Positions 7,819 to 16,456 of a stretch of DNA of 64,000 nt are shown piece by piece (positions within the stretch are counted from its first letter, which is position 1; every line of letters begins with the position of its first letter). Below the pieces are notes generated by a model that saw only the letters and a program-made list of their open reading frames with translations, had not been told where the DNA came from and did no database searches. Source of the DNA: Methylobacterium sp. J-088 (lineage in GTDB: Bacteria; Pseudomonadota; Alphaproteobacteria; Rhizobiales; Beijerinckiaceae); NCBI RefSeq assembly GCF_022829295.1, contig NZ_JAKSYH010000121.1:28601-92600 (forward strand), in the 5' to 3' direction. Both the position numbers and the translations under genes were made by a program.

Positions 7819-9765
7819 TTGTTCGAAAGTCGAACCGGAGGCGCGAGGGATGCGGAAACGCATACATCGCGGCGTGTGCCAGCCTTGCCTATTAAAAAAG
7901 TCCTGACTTCGTTGATCGACGACCGTCTCGCGGGGCTGGTTCACGCCTCCGCGGCCGATGATGTCGCCACCCGGTGCCGCCATCAGCGCTTCCTGGTGTC
8001 GCGCCTCGCCACCGGCGCCGTGATGATGGTCGGCCTGCCGCCCTACCTGCTGTGGCGCGGCGTGCCCTCCGGCATCGAGGTTCTGGCGATCGCGAGTCTG
8101 CTGTTGCCGGTCTTCGCCGCCGTGCTGCTCGTCCGGACGGGATCGCTCTGGCTCGCCCATGCGGTCTCCGCGGCGGGCCTGACCGGGATCGTGGTGGCGC
8201 TGTCGAGCGTCACGGGGGGCGTCGCGTCCCCGGCCGCGGTCTGGCTGGTGGCGATCCCCGTGGAGGCGCTGATCTCGGGATCGCTGCGCGCGACGCTGGC
8301 GGCGGCCGCCATGGCGGTCCTCGGCGTGCTGGCATTGGCCGGTCTCGACGCGTTCGCGATCGCCTTGCCGGTCATGGACATCTCCGCCGGCCTCGCCCTG
8401 CCGGCCTTCGCGCTCACGGCGATCAGCCACGTCGCCGCCCAGGCCCTGGAGCACGAGCGCAACGAGGGCGCGTGGCGCGAGCGGCTGCGCGACAACGAGG
8501 CCCGGGACCGGCTGTTGCTCTCGGCGATTGACGATCTCGTGACCTGGCACGACCGCAACGGCCGCGTCGTGGACGCCTCCGTGTCGGCGACGCGGCTGCT
8601 CGGCAGCGAGCCGGCGCGTCTGCACGGCCACGGCTTCCTGGAGCGGGTCCACGTGGCGGACCGGCCGGCTTTCCTCCAGGCGGTGAGCGATGTCGCCGCG
8701 ACCGGGCGTCCCGCGACCCTACCGCTGCGCCTGCACGTCGAGGCCGGACGGCCCGATGGCGCACGCCTGATCCACGCCGAGATGCGCGCCCACCGGATCG
8801 AACACGGTCCCCACGACGCCGCCACCGCGGTGGTGGCGGTGACCCGCGACATGACCGAGCATTACCGCCATGCGGAAGAGCTGGAGCGCGCCCGCGCCGA
8901 GGCCGAGCGGGCCGACGCCATCAAGGGCCGGTTCCTGGCCAACGTCACCCACGAGCTGCGCACGCCGCTCAACGCGATCATCGGCTTCTCCGAGGTTCTG
9001 GCCGGCGAAGGTGCGCCCAGCCTCAGCGCCGAACAGGCGCGGGACTATGCCGGGATCATCGGCGCCTCCGGCCACCACCTGCTCGGCGTCGTCAACACGC
9101 TCCTCGACATGAGCCGGATCCAGAGCGGCAACTTCGATTATGCGCCGGAGGTGTTCGACATCGCGGGGCTGCTCCAGTCCTGCTGCGACCTGATGCGGCT
9201 GAGGGCCGAGGCTGCGGGCGTCAGCCTGGCGGTCGCAGCGTCGGGTCCGGTCGAAATCACCGCCGATCCCGGCGCCTGCCGGCAGATCCTGATCAACCTC
9301 GTCTCGAACGCCGTGAAGTTCACCCCGCGCGGCGGGCGGGTCGACCTGTCGCTGCGCCGCGGTGTCGAGGGCCTCGACATCGTCGTCGCCGATACGGGCT
9401 GCGGGATCGGCGCGGAGGATCTGTTGAAGCTCGGCACGCCGTTCTTCCAGGCCGGGGCCGGCGACTACAAGCGTCAGCACGAGGGGACCGGACTCGGCCT
9501 CTCGGTGGTGCAGGGATTGGTCGGCCTCCATGGCGGCGCGATGCGGATCGAGAGCGCGCCCCAGTCCGGCACCGTCGTCACCGTGACGCTGCCCCGGGTC
9601 TGCCGCGCGCCGAAAACCGCCTGCGGCCCGGCGCCGATCCGCATCGCCGTGCGGGGCGCGCCTCAGCCGCGCCGGGTCGTACGCCTGCCGCTCGGTCTGT
9701 TCGACGCCGAGCCGGGGCTCACGCTGAGCACCGGGCCGGGTTCGGCGCTGCGCCGGACCGGCTGA
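7819..9765 (+). CDS. membrane-bound PAS sensor histidine kinase
   Basis: A hybrid-free sensor kinase of about 648 aa. Several transmembrane helices (about residues 60-215) form the input region. A PAS domain follows (about 235-350, containing DLVTWHDRNGRVVDAS). The HisKA dimerisation helix has the H-box FLANVTHELRTPLNAIIGF (phospho-His in THE). The HATPase domain shows N-box INLVSNAVKFTPRGG, G1 DTGCGIG and G2 GTGLGLSVV. The H-box and membrane-PAS layout resemble PleC/DivJ-type cell-cycle kinases, but the cognate regulator is not adjacent. The start is unsure: TTG at 7819 or GTG at 7876, neither with a strong ribosome site. Confidence 0.9.
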   Translation: MFESRTGGARDAETHTSRRVPALPIKKVLTSLIDDRLAGLVHASAADDVATRCRHQRFLVSRLATGAVMMVGLPPYLLWRGVPSGIEVLAIASLLLPVFAAVLLVRTGSLWLAHAVSAAGLTGIVVALSSVTGGVASPAAVWLVAIPVEALISGSLRATLAAAAMAVLGVLALAGLDAFAIALPVMDISAGLALPAFALTAISHVAAQALEHERNEGAWRERLRDNEARDRLLLSAIDDLVTWHDRNGRVVDASVSATRLLGSEPARLHGHGFLERVHVADRPAFLQAVSDVAATGRPATLPLRLHVEAGRPDGARLIHAEMRAHRIEHGPHDAATAVVAVTRDMTEHYRHAEELERARAEAERADAIKGRFLANVTHELRTPLNAIIGFSEVLAGEGAPSLSAEQARDYAGIIGASGHHLLGVVNTLLDMSRIQSGNFDYAPEVFDIAGLLQSCCDLMRLRAEAAGVSLAVAASGPVEITADPGACRQILINLVSNAVKFTPRGGRVDLSLRRGVEGLDIVVADTGCGIGAEDLLKLGTPFFQAGAGDYKRQHEGTGLGLSVVQGLVGLHGGAMRIESAPQSGTVVTVTLPRVCRAPKTACGPAPIRIAVRGAPQPRRVVRLPLGLFDAEPGLTLSTGPGSALRRTG

Positions 9766-9808
9766 GCCCAAAATCCCCCCGGAACACGATCCCCCGGAAG
9801 GAGACACG

Positions 9809-10531
9809 ATGTCAGGCTACCGCGAGATCACCGTACCGGGCGAGGCCGCCCGGGCCCGTCGCCCGGCCGCGCGGCGCAGCGCCGTGCAGGGGGATTGGCG
9901 CGCCGTCCTCGTCGGCGCGTTGCGGGCGGCCGTCAGCACCTGCCGGAACAGCCCCGGGACGGTCCTCAGCAGCCTCGTCGGCCTGGGCGCGGCCGGTTTC
10001 ATCTGCGTCAACGCCCTCGGTTACCAAGCCGGCCGCCATCCGGCCCCAATCCTGCCCAAGCTCGCCCAGAAGGCCCCCGCCCCGCGCGAGGCCGCACCGG
10101 CCACCCGAGATGTCGCCCGAGAGGCTGCCAGGGAGCCGGTGCGGGAGATCGCGCGGGATCCGGTCCGCTCCGAACCGGAGAAGGCCGCCGCCAAGCCGGC
10201 GGCCCGGGACACGATCGGCGAGTTGATCCGTGCCGAGGAGACGACCGCATCGGTGACCCCGAAGGCCCCCCCGGTCCGGACGGGAGCCAAGCCGATTGCG
10301 AAGCCGGCCGCCAAGGAGCCCGTCAAGAAGGCCGAGACGGAGTCTGATCCGGTCCTCCGGGTGCAGAAGGCGCTTTCGAAGCTCGGCTATCCGGTCAAGC
10401 CCGACGGCGCCATGGGTCCGGGCACCCGGGCGGCGATCGAGAAGTTCGAGCGCAGTGCCAAGCTGCCGGTGACCGGGGAGGCTACGGGCCGGACCCTGCG
10501 CGAACTGACAGCCCGGGCAAGCCACGGTTAG
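9809..10531 (+). CDS. membrane protein with C-terminal peptidoglycan-binding domain
   Basis: A 240-aa protein with one transmembrane helix (SLVGLGAAGFICVNALGY, about residues 55-72), an Ala/Pro/Lys-rich periplasmic linker, and a C-terminal PG_binding_1 domain (RVQKALSKLGYPVKPDGAMG, then TRAAIEKFERSAKLPVTGE). It probably tethers the membrane to the cell wall. The ATG has a strong AAGGAG ribosome site at 6 bases. It lies 43 bases after the histidine kinase stop and may be cotranscribed with it. Confidence 0.85.
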   Translation: MSGYREITVPGEAARARRPAARRSAVQGDWRAVLVGALRAAVSTCRNSPGTVLSSLVGLGAAGFICVNALGYQAGRHPAPILPKLAQKAPAPREAAPATRDVAREAAREPVREIARDPVRSEPEKAAAKPAARDTIGELIRAEETTASVTPKAPPVRTGAKPIAKPAAKEPVKKAETESDPVLRVQKALSKLGYPVKPDGAMGPGTRAAIEKFERSAKLPVTGEATGRTLRELTARASHG

Positions 10532-10633
10532 AGCCATGCCCGAGCGCTTTGCAATCGTGTGCGGCTCTAAGCTTTTGTTGTGACGCGCTCTCTTGCGCCG
10601 AACCGGTATCCACTTCGTCGGCGAGCGCTCCAA
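10531..10633. repeat. dispersed palindromic repeat, copy 1
   Basis: About 100 bases starting at the stop of the peptidoglycan-binding gene. It shares a core (GCGCTCTCTTGCGCCGAACC then GGTATCCACTTCG) with 59373-59475 and a weaker left part with 47970-48030. The core can fold as a stem around the CCGGTATCCAC loop. This is a Hyphomicrobiales-type intergenic repeat. The rest of the gap to 10851 shows no gene. Confidence 0.7.
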
Positions 10634-10851
10634 GACGCCATCGCGGGAACCCCGCGCCGGACAGGTTCCGACGCGGGCCTGGATCACGCGGCTCAGTCTT
10701 GCGAACCGGTGAAGCGGCGGATCGTTTTGCAGCGCGGTCCGCTTTTGCCCTGCCACGACTTCGCGTGGCTGATCGAACCGGTCATGTCCTGGGTCGGATT
10801 GCCGCCCGGGCGCCGAACCACGATGTTGCACCGATCCTGCAGATTCCGCTG

Positions 10852-10983
10852 TTAGCGTGGGCAGGAGGCGGCTTCCCGCTGTCCCAGCAGATCCATGAGG
10901 ATCTGCGCGGGGACTGGCAACGACGCAGTCAGCAGGCACAGGCAGGCGGCGATCACCGTGAGACGCGAGGGTCGTCTCGGCAT
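10852..10983 (-). CDS. 43-aa exported small peptide
   Basis: A short open frame coding MPRRPSRLTVIAACLCLLTA at its start, then SLPVPAQILMDLLGQREAAS and CPR. The layout is a classic Sec signal peptide: basic n-region, hydrophobic core, and AxA-like VPA before a predicted cut. That leaves a mature tail of about 17 residues. An AAGGAG ribosome site sits 7 bases before the ATG, and the AT-rich upstream stretch (11010-11110) could hold its promoter. No family was recognised. It could be a secreted or periplasmic micropeptide, or the residue of a longer gene. Confidence 0.55.
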   Translation of the reverse strand: MPRRPSRLTVIAACLCLLTASLPVPAQILMDLLGQREAASCPR

Positions 10984-11021
10984 GAAACTGCTCCTTCAAT
11001 CGTCGAAGGATGCCTCCCCTT

Positions 11022-11120
11022 TTGACTTTTGCTCAGTCAATAATTAAACAATACTGTTGTTTTGCGATAACGCACAGCATTGACAACAGATTTAATCCTG
11101 AAAGACTCTGAATTGATGGC
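11022..11120 (-). promoter_or_regulatory. AT-rich promoter and inverted repeats before the 43-aa gene
   Basis: A sharp AT-rich island in GC-rich DNA. TTGACT (11022-11027) and AGTCAA (11035-11040) form a 6-bp inverted repeat, and AAACAA with TTGTTT flank a 5-base spacer just right of it. The position suits a promoter or operator region for the leftward 43-aa gene, but exact -35 and -10 boxes are not clear. Confidence 0.4.
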
Positions 11121-11231
11121 TGGCTTATTTGCGATGCGCGGGCGTGCACCGTGTCGGACGCGCTGCAGCCGTGCGTTGTCAGGAAGCGCCGGATCACGCA
11201 TCTCAGGCGCGCTTCCGGGAGGCTCTACCGC

Positions 11232-11570
11232 ATGCGCCTGCGTTCCGATTTCTGGGCTTCGGCTCATCTCCGCCGTCTCGATGTGGCGGGCATCCCGGCG
11301 GTGCTGCGGCGGCGCGGGGCCGCGGAGGCGGGGGCAATCTTCGTGAAGGTCGATCGCCTCGATGGCAGCGCGGATCTCTACGGGCCGGCGCCGCAGGCCC
11401 TGTTCGAGGCCGAGGACAGCGGTGACCGCCGCTTCGCGGCCCTGGTCACCGGCGGCACCCCGCTCGACGTGGAGGAGCGCCTGACCAAGGAAATCCGGTT
11501 CGATTCCGACCTCTGGATTATCGAGATCGACGATCGGCAGGGCCGGCACTTCTTGGAGCTGGCCGAGTAA
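11232..11570 (+). CDS. DUF1491 family protein
   Basis: A 112-aa cytoplasmic protein of the DUF1491 family, small single-domain proteins typical of alphaproteobacteria. The start MRLRSDFWASAHLRRLDVAG and the blocks AEAGAIFVKVDRLDG and KEIRFDSDLWIIEIDD near the end match the family layout. Function is unknown. The ATG at 11232 gives the normal family length; the frame is open further upstream without support. Confidence 0.85.
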   Translation: MRLRSDFWASAHLRRLDVAGIPAVLRRRGAAEAGAIFVKVDRLDGSADLYGPAPQALFEAEDSGDRRFAALVTGGTPLDVEERLTKEIRFDSDLWIIEIDDRQGRHFLELAE

Positions 11571-11750
11571 CGCACCGCCTTGAGGAGATTGTCCTCTCGC
11601 CGACGGAGGGCCTCACCCGCGCCTCTCACGAGGCGCGACCCGGCTTCAGCCAGCATGTTTCCAGCCGCGCGGCACCGCAAGCGTGCTGCCGGCGGAGCGT
11701 GAATTTCAGCCCCGTGCCATGTGATCATCTTACCCGTTGGAGATGACGCG

Positions 11751-12092
11751 ATGCCGGAGCGGGATGCCGCCGAAACGTTCATCTGGCGCTGCGAGACGTT
11801 CTGGAGAAACGGGGCCCACGATATCGATGCTGTTTACATGGCGGATGCTATTTTACGCGGCTATCGGAGCGTTGAATTCGCCGGCGCGATCGGCGAACTC
11901 TTGAACGGCATCGTCGCGCAGGGATACAGCGACCTGTCGATCGAGATGGCGCCGTCGCCTGTCACCGATGCCGCCATTCTTCTGGCCTGCCACCGCCCGG
12001 GCTCGGCACCGGACCGAGGACAGGCAAATCTTCGACATGCGGCGAGCGGGGGCGTCCGCCGCCAGATTGCGGCGGTCGGACACCTTGAATGA
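11751..12092 (+). CDS. hypothetical protein
   Basis: A 113-aa protein without a recognised domain. The N-terminal 75 residues look globular and acidic (AAETFIWRCETFWRNGAHDI and AIGELLNGIVAQGYSDLSIE), while the C-terminal 35 residues are Arg/Ala-rich and lower in quality. The ATG at 11751 is preceded by GGAG at 9 bases. It converges with the PanE-like gene. A frameshift near the end is possible given the change in composition. Confidence 0.5.
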   Translation: MPERDAAETFIWRCETFWRNGAHDIDAVYMADAILRGYRSVEFAGAIGELLNGIVAQGYSDLSIEMAPSPVTDAAILLACHRPGSAPDRGQANLRHAASGGVRRQIAAVGHLE

Positions 12093-12130
12093 GGTGAGCG
12101 ATGCCGTGCCCCCGCGTCGCGCGAGATCGA

Positions 12131-13180
12131 TCACCCCTCGATGATGCGCTCGTCGAGCTTGCGATCGACGGTCGCGACGGTGCGGTCGATCTCATCGCTG
12201 GGGTCGCCGAGTTGGTGCGAGATCAGCTTCACCAGCAGGTCGACCCGCTCGATATAGGGGGCGCCGTTCGCTACGGCGCGGGCCGCCGAGGACGGCTTGA
12301 GCAGGCTCTCGGCCGCCTTGGCGTATTTCTCGAACGGCACCTGATCGGCGGGATCGGCGCCGAGCTTCCGGGCGATCCCGTCGACGTGGTCGTAGATCGC
12401 CCTGGAGCGCGCCAGATCGCCGTGCACGGCATCGTGGATCGATTGGGGTTCGCCGGGCGTGATGCAGCGGTAATTGCCGGTGAGCAGCATCGACCACTTG
12501 GCGAGCGGCACGAACAGCGAATCGAACACCTTGAGCTTCACCGGCACGTCGTGCCCGTCGAGGCGCACGGCGTCGATATCGGCTTCCAGCTGCCTGAGCA
12601 GCGTGTTGTGCGCCTCGTCCGTAAAAGTTGCGGCCTTGAAGTTCGTCGGCAGCCCGACATGGAGGACGTTGGCCTCCTCCTCGGGCGGCCGGAAGGCCTG
12701 CGGATCGGGCGAGCACAGCGACACGAGGCCCGGCTCGAACCGGTCCCACACGCCGGCATTGGTGTAGGCATCCTCGAGGTCCATGGCGGCGAGGCCCGGA
12801 ATCCGCTTGAGGTAAGGCAGCGGCGGCATGTTCATGATCGACAGGCACGGCAGCTTCGCGGCCGCGATCTTGATCATCAGCACGCGGATCGTGTGGTTGT
12901 TATATTGCGGCTCCTGCATGGCGAGGCCGACGAGATCGTAGCGCGAGACGTCGACGTCTTCCGGCGGCATCGCGTCGACCTTGCCGGGCAGGTCGCGCGA
13001 GAAGATCGCCCGGTGCTCCTTCTCGTCGCGCAGCTTGATGCGGACCTCGGTACCCTCGCGGTTGATCAGGTCGGCGGTCTTGCGCCGGCAGACCAGGGTC
13101 ACGTTGTGACCGGCCATCAGGAGCTTGGTCCCCAGGAGCGAGCCATAGGAGGCCCCCAGGATCAGGATGTTCTTGGCCAC
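12131..13180 (-). CDS. ApbA/PanE-like ketopantoate reductase family oxidoreductase
   Basis: A 349-aa NAD(P)-dependent reductase. The Rossmann start ILILGASYGSLLGTKLLMAG and the following VTLVCRRKTADLI are typical of the ApbA N-terminal domain, and the helical C-terminal half matches the family layout. It is probably not the housekeeping PanE; the residues around PVKLKVFDSLFVPLAKW differ from the usual catalytic Lys and Asn context, so the substrate is unknown. The GTG at 13180 has a GGGGAGGA ribosome site at 5-6 bases and is preferred over the ATG at 13198. It lies downstream of dgcN-dgcA on the same strand, 182 bases away. Confidence 0.78.
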   Translation of the reverse strand: MAKNILILGASYGSLLGTKLLMAGHNVTLVCRRKTADLINREGTEVRIKLRDEKEHRAIFSRDLPGKVDAMPPEDVDVSRYDLVGLAMQEPQYNNHTIRVLMIKIAAAKLPCLSIMNMPPLPYLKRIPGLAAMDLEDAYTNAGVWDRFEPGLVSLCSPDPQAFRPPEEEANVLHVGLPTNFKAATFTDEAHNTLLRQLEADIDAVRLDGHDVPVKLKVFDSLFVPLAKWSMLLTGNYRCITPGEPQSIHDAVHGDLARSRAIYDHVDGIARKLGADPADQVPFEKYAKAAESLLKPSSAARAVANGAPYIERVDLLVKLISHQLGDPSDEIDRTVATVDRKLDERIIEG

Positions 13181-13362
13181 GTCGTTCCTCCCCAGCATTG
13201 AGACTTGCTGTTCTGTTATCGGGCTGCCGGGGACGGCGCGTTGACTCACGACGACACTGGCATCCGCGATGGATGGCAGCCGGGCGGACGGAAGGCAAGC
13301 CTTCTGGTATACCTAATCCCAAACGGGTTGTGACGCCCCGCGGGTGACAGGCGGGGCGATCC

Positions 13363-14346
13363 TTATCCCCACAGCTCCGGCGTAGGCGGATACATCAGGC
13401 TCCCCTCGTAGCGCAGCGGCGTGTCGCGGTCGCGGGCGAGCAGCAGTGGGCCGTCGAGATCGACGAAATCCGCGTCGTTCGCGAGCAGAGCCGCCGGCGC
13501 CATGCCGAGCGAGGTACCGAGCATGCAGCCGACCATGATGGCGAGCCCCCGCGCCTTCGCCTCCTGGGCGAGCAGCACGGCCTCGGTCAGGCCGCCGGTC
13601 TTGTCGAGCTTGATGTTGATCGCATCGTAGCGCCCGGCCAACGCGTCGAGGCCGGCCCGGTCGTGCAGGCTCTCGTCGGCGCAGACCGGGACCGGATGCG
13701 GGATCTCGGCGAGCAGGGCATCGGCGTCGGCCGGCAGAGGCTGCTCGATCAGCGCAACGCCGGCCGTCAGGCAGGCGGCGAGGTTGGCCTCGATGGTCTC
13801 CGGCCGCCAAGCCTCGTTGGCATCGACGATCAACCGGGATTCCGGCGCACCGGCCCGCACGGCGGCGATGCGCTCCGGGTCGCCCGTTCCACCAAGCTTC
13901 ACCTTCAGCAGCGGCCGGTGAGCCGCCATGCGGGCGGCCTCCGCCATGCTCTCCGGGGTGCCGAGGCTCAGCGTATAGGCGGTGATGGCCGGCCGAGGTT
14001 CAGCGAGACCGGCGATATCCCAGGCGGGGCGGCCCTGGAGCTTGGCTTCGAGGTCGAACAGGGCGCAGTCGAGGGCGTTGCGCGCCGCGCCCGCCTTCAT
14101 GTGCGCCATCAGCGCGTCGCGCCCGATCCCGGCCGCGATCGCCTCCGCGTGTCCCTCGATCAGGGCGCTGACGCTCTCGACGCTCTCGCCGTAGCGCGGA
14201 TAGGGCACGCACTCACCGCGCCCGGCCGTGTCGCCGTCCGTGATGGTCGCCACCACCACTGCGATCTCCGTGCGGCTGCCGCGGGATATCGTGAAGGCGC
14301 CCGCGATCGGGAAGCGCTCGACGGCGAGGGTCAGGCGGCGGGCCAT
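13363..14346 (-). CDS. dgcA: N-acetyl-D-glutamate racemase / dipeptide epimerase-type enolase
   Basis: A 327-aa member of the enolase superfamily, muconate-lactonising subgroup. Visible residues: LKVKLGG with the catalytic Lys pair, metal ligands in DANEAW, EQPLP and CADES, and the second catalytic Lys in NIKLDKTGG. Alone it would be called an L-Ala-D/L-Glu epimerase. Its neighbour is DgcN, and in the DgcN-DgcA pathway this partner converts N-acetyl-D-glutamate to N-acetyl-L-glutamate. The start codon lies one base after the dgcN stop codon, so the two are translationally coupled. Confidence 0.85.
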   Translation of the reverse strand: MARRLTLAVERFPIAGAFTISRGSRTEIAVVVATITDGDTAGRGECVPYPRYGESVESVSALIEGHAEAIAAGIGRDALMAHMKAGAARNALDCALFDLEAKLQGRPAWDIAGLAEPRPAITAYTLSLGTPESMAEAARMAAHRPLLKVKLGGTGDPERIAAVRAGAPESRLIVDANEAWRPETIEANLAACLTAGVALIEQPLPADADALLAEIPHPVPVCADESLHDRAGLDALAGRYDAINIKLDKTGGLTEAVLLAQEAKARGLAIMVGCMLGTSLGMAPAALLANDADFVDLDGPLLLARDRDTPLRYEGSLMYPPTPELWG

Positions 14347-14347
14347 G

Positions 14348-15361
14348 TCAGGCTCCCGGGAAGTCGGCGACGATCCGATCCATCAGCCCGTCGACGCCGA
14401 ACCGGACCGGGTCGGTGGCGGGCAGGCCGTGCGCGGACCCGACCGTCTCCAGGAAGGCCCGGGCCTCGGCTTCATCGAGCGCCTGCGTGTTGATCGCGAT
14501 GCCCACCGGCTTGATCGCCGGGTTGGTCAGGCTGCCGAGCTGAACGGTGAGGTCGATCACCTGCTGGATCGTCGGCAGCGGGTGCTTCACGCCGCGCATC
14601 GTGGTGCGTGTCGGCTCGTGGCAGACCACGAAGGCATCGGCCTGAGCGCCGTGGAGGAGCCCGAGGCTCACCCCCGCGAAGGACGGGTGGAACAGCGAGC
14701 CTTGGCCCTCCAGCAGGTCCCAGTGATTCGGGTCGGCCTCGGGCGAGATCGTCTCGACGGCGCCCGAGATGAAATCGGCCACCACGGCGTCGATCGCGAC
14801 GCCCTTGCCGGAGATGAACACGCCGGTCTGGCCGGTGGCGCAGAAATCGGCATCGAGGCCGCGCTCGCGCATGCCGCGCTCCAGGGCCAGCACGGTGTAC
14901 TTCTTGCCCACCGAGCAATCGGTGCCGACGGTGAGCAGGCGCCGGCCTGCCCGCTTGGTGCCCTTGCCGGTGGGGAAGCGCTCGTCGGTGTGGCGCACGT
15001 CGTGCAGCTGGCGCCCGCGCCGCGCGGCGGCCTCAGCGATGGCTGGCACCGCGCCGAGCTTCACATGCAGGCCGCTCGCCACGTCGAGCCCCGCCTCGAT
15101 GGCCGCGACGATCTCCTTCACCCAATGGTCGGGCAGCACGCCGCCGGCGTTCACGACGCCGATCACCAGGGTCCGGCAGCCCTTCGCCAGGGCTTCGGGC
15201 AGGGTCATATCGGGGATGCCCAGATCGGCGGCGCACCCCGGCAGACGCATCTGGCCGACGCACCATTCGGGGCGCCAATCCTTGATCCCGTAGGCGGTCT
15301 TGGCCGCCAGCGTGTCGGGCACGTCGCCCAGGAACATCAGGTAGGGCGTGGCGATCTGCAT
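14348..15361 (-). CDS. dgcN: DgcN-family D-glutamate N-acetyltransferase (DUF1611)
   Basis: A 337-aa DUF1611 protein. It has a P-loop-like segment (LTVGTDCSVGKKYTVLAL, about residues 147-164), a Rossmann-like N-terminal domain (RTLVIGVVNAGG), and the block DLLEGQGSLFHPSFAGV. In the described DgcN-DgcA route, DgcN acetylates D-glutamate so that DgcA can racemise it, letting cells use D-glutamate from cell walls. It is first in a two-gene operon with dgcA. The ATG start has GGAGAAGG about 11 bases upstream. Confidence 0.82.
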   Translation of the reverse strand: MQIATPYLMFLGDVPDTLAAKTAYGIKDWRPEWCVGQMRLPGCAADLGIPDMTLPEALAKGCRTLVIGVVNAGGVLPDHWVKEIVAAIEAGLDVASGLHVKLGAVPAIAEAAARRGRQLHDVRHTDERFPTGKGTKRAGRRLLTVGTDCSVGKKYTVLALERGMRERGLDADFCATGQTGVFISGKGVAIDAVVADFISGAVETISPEADPNHWDLLEGQGSLFHPSFAGVSLGLLHGAQADAFVVCHEPTRTTMRGVKHPLPTIQQVIDLTVQLGSLTNPAIKPVGIAINTQALDEAEARAFLETVGSAHGLPATDPVRFGVDGLMDRIVADFPGA

Positions 15362-15559
15362 CGGTCGAGCAACCTTCTCCGGAGGCCGGCGGACCGTCTA
15401 TGCGGGATCGCGACCGTTCGGCGCAATGCATGAGGCCGGCCAGCACGGTGGACGCGACCGCTATCCGGCGCATGCCGGGGCTGCGTCCAGGCCGGAAGCT
15501 CCAGTCCTGGCTTCGAAAGGTCGAGACCTTTCGCGGGTCCGGGGTGGATCCCTGGTGCC

Positions 15560-15640
15560 GGGCATTGCCCGGTTGCTTCAGGGGCTCCGCCCCCGAACCC
15601 CGCCAGAGGGCATCAGCCCTTCGGAAACCCGGTGCCCCCG
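15560..15640. repeat. dispersed GC-rich repeat at the end of the GNAT gene
   Basis: Contains GGGGCTCCGCCCCCGAACCC then AGAGGGCATCAGCCCTTCGG. The same order of blocks is found at 46063-46130 (AGGGCTCTGCCCC, then a perfect AAAGGGAT and ATCCCTTT stem). It lies just downstream of the minus-strand GNAT and could act as a terminator. The rest of 15362-15657 holds no gene. Confidence 0.5.
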
Positions 15641-15657
15641 GTCAAAGATGACCCCGT

Positions 15658-16212
15658 TCAGGCGGCGTGTCGTCGCGCGACCTGGGCCTCGTTGGCCGCC
15701 GCATCGGCCGGCGACAATACGCCGGTCGCCCGGACAAGCCCCTCGGCGCCCGCCAGCGCGCCTGCACGCAGCTCCAGCCCGAGGAAACGCGCGCGCTCGA
15801 ACGGACCCGGCAGGGTCAGGCCCGCCGCGAGCGCCCGGTCGAAGCCGAAGCGGGCGTAGTAGGGCGCGTCGCCGACCAGCAGCACGGCGCCGTGGCCGAG
15901 CGATTCGGCCCTGCCCAGGGCTGCCTGCATCATTACAGAGCCGAGCCCCTGGCCCTGGATCGCCGGATCGACCGCGAGGGGGCCGAGCAGCAGCGCCGGG
16001 CGGGCGTCGCCGGTCTCGACGTGCCACAGCCGCAGCGTGCCGACGAGGCGGCCTGCCCGGGTCGCCGCGAAGGCGAGGCCGCGCGCCGGCAGACGGCCCT
16101 CGCGCAGGCGCTCCGAGATCTTGGCGCGGCGGTTGCCGGGAAAGCACGCGTCGAGCAGGCGCTCGCGCGCCGGGACGTGGTGGAGATGCTCCGCGCGGAT
16201 CTCGATCATCAC
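15658..16212 (-). CDS. GNAT family N-acetyltransferase (YhbS-like)
   Basis: A 184-aa acetyltransferase similar to the YhbS group. Motif A reads LAVDPAIQGQGLGSVMMQAAL, followed by HGAVLLVGDAPYYARFGFDR, which is highly typical of YhbS (YYxRFGF). The substrate is unknown; YhbS homologues have been linked to small molecules and tRNA-related targets. It begins MMIEIR at two adjacent ATG codons. The last 30 residues are Ala-rich. Confidence 0.88.
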   Translation of the reverse strand: MMIEIRAEHLHHVPARERLLDACFPGNRRAKISERLREGRLPARGLAFAATRAGRLVGTLRLWHVETGDARPALLLGPLAVDPAIQGQGLGSVMMQAALGRAESLGHGAVLLVGDAPYYARFGFDRALAAGLTLPGPFERARFLGLELRAGALAGAEGLVRATGVLSPADAAANEAQVARRHAA

Positions 16213-16334
16213 ACTGCCCTCCCCGGGCCGACATGCGGGAGAAGCGATTTTCTGAGACCGAGAGCCGGGTGCCCTCGGTCGAAGCGGTGGTGAGGTCAGC
16301 GTTCGGCGAAGTCGCCCGCGCCGTCGTCACGAGC

Positions 16335-16401
16335 GGAGCGAAGTGACCCAGGACCGCGCGAGCGTTATCGCCGTGGCGTTACCGGATTGCTTCACTTCGC
16401 T
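16335..16401. repeat. inverted repeat between ODC and GNAT genes
   Basis: GAGCGAAGTGA (16335-16345) and TCACTTCGCTC (16391-16401) form an 11-bp perfect inverted repeat about 45 bases apart. It sits between the 3' end of the decarboxylase gene and the 5' end of the GNAT gene, and resembles common Methylobacterium intergenic repeats. It may end transcription of one or both. Confidence 0.5.
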
Positions 16402-16456
16402 CGCGGGGGCAGCAACGTCGCTGCCCTTCAAACGGACCCAGTCTCACTCCGAAAAG

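Noticed and set aside
10580..10855. 91-codon plus frame after the peptidoglycan-binding gene
   Set aside because: It begins inside the dispersed repeat and has no ribosome site or recognisable fold.
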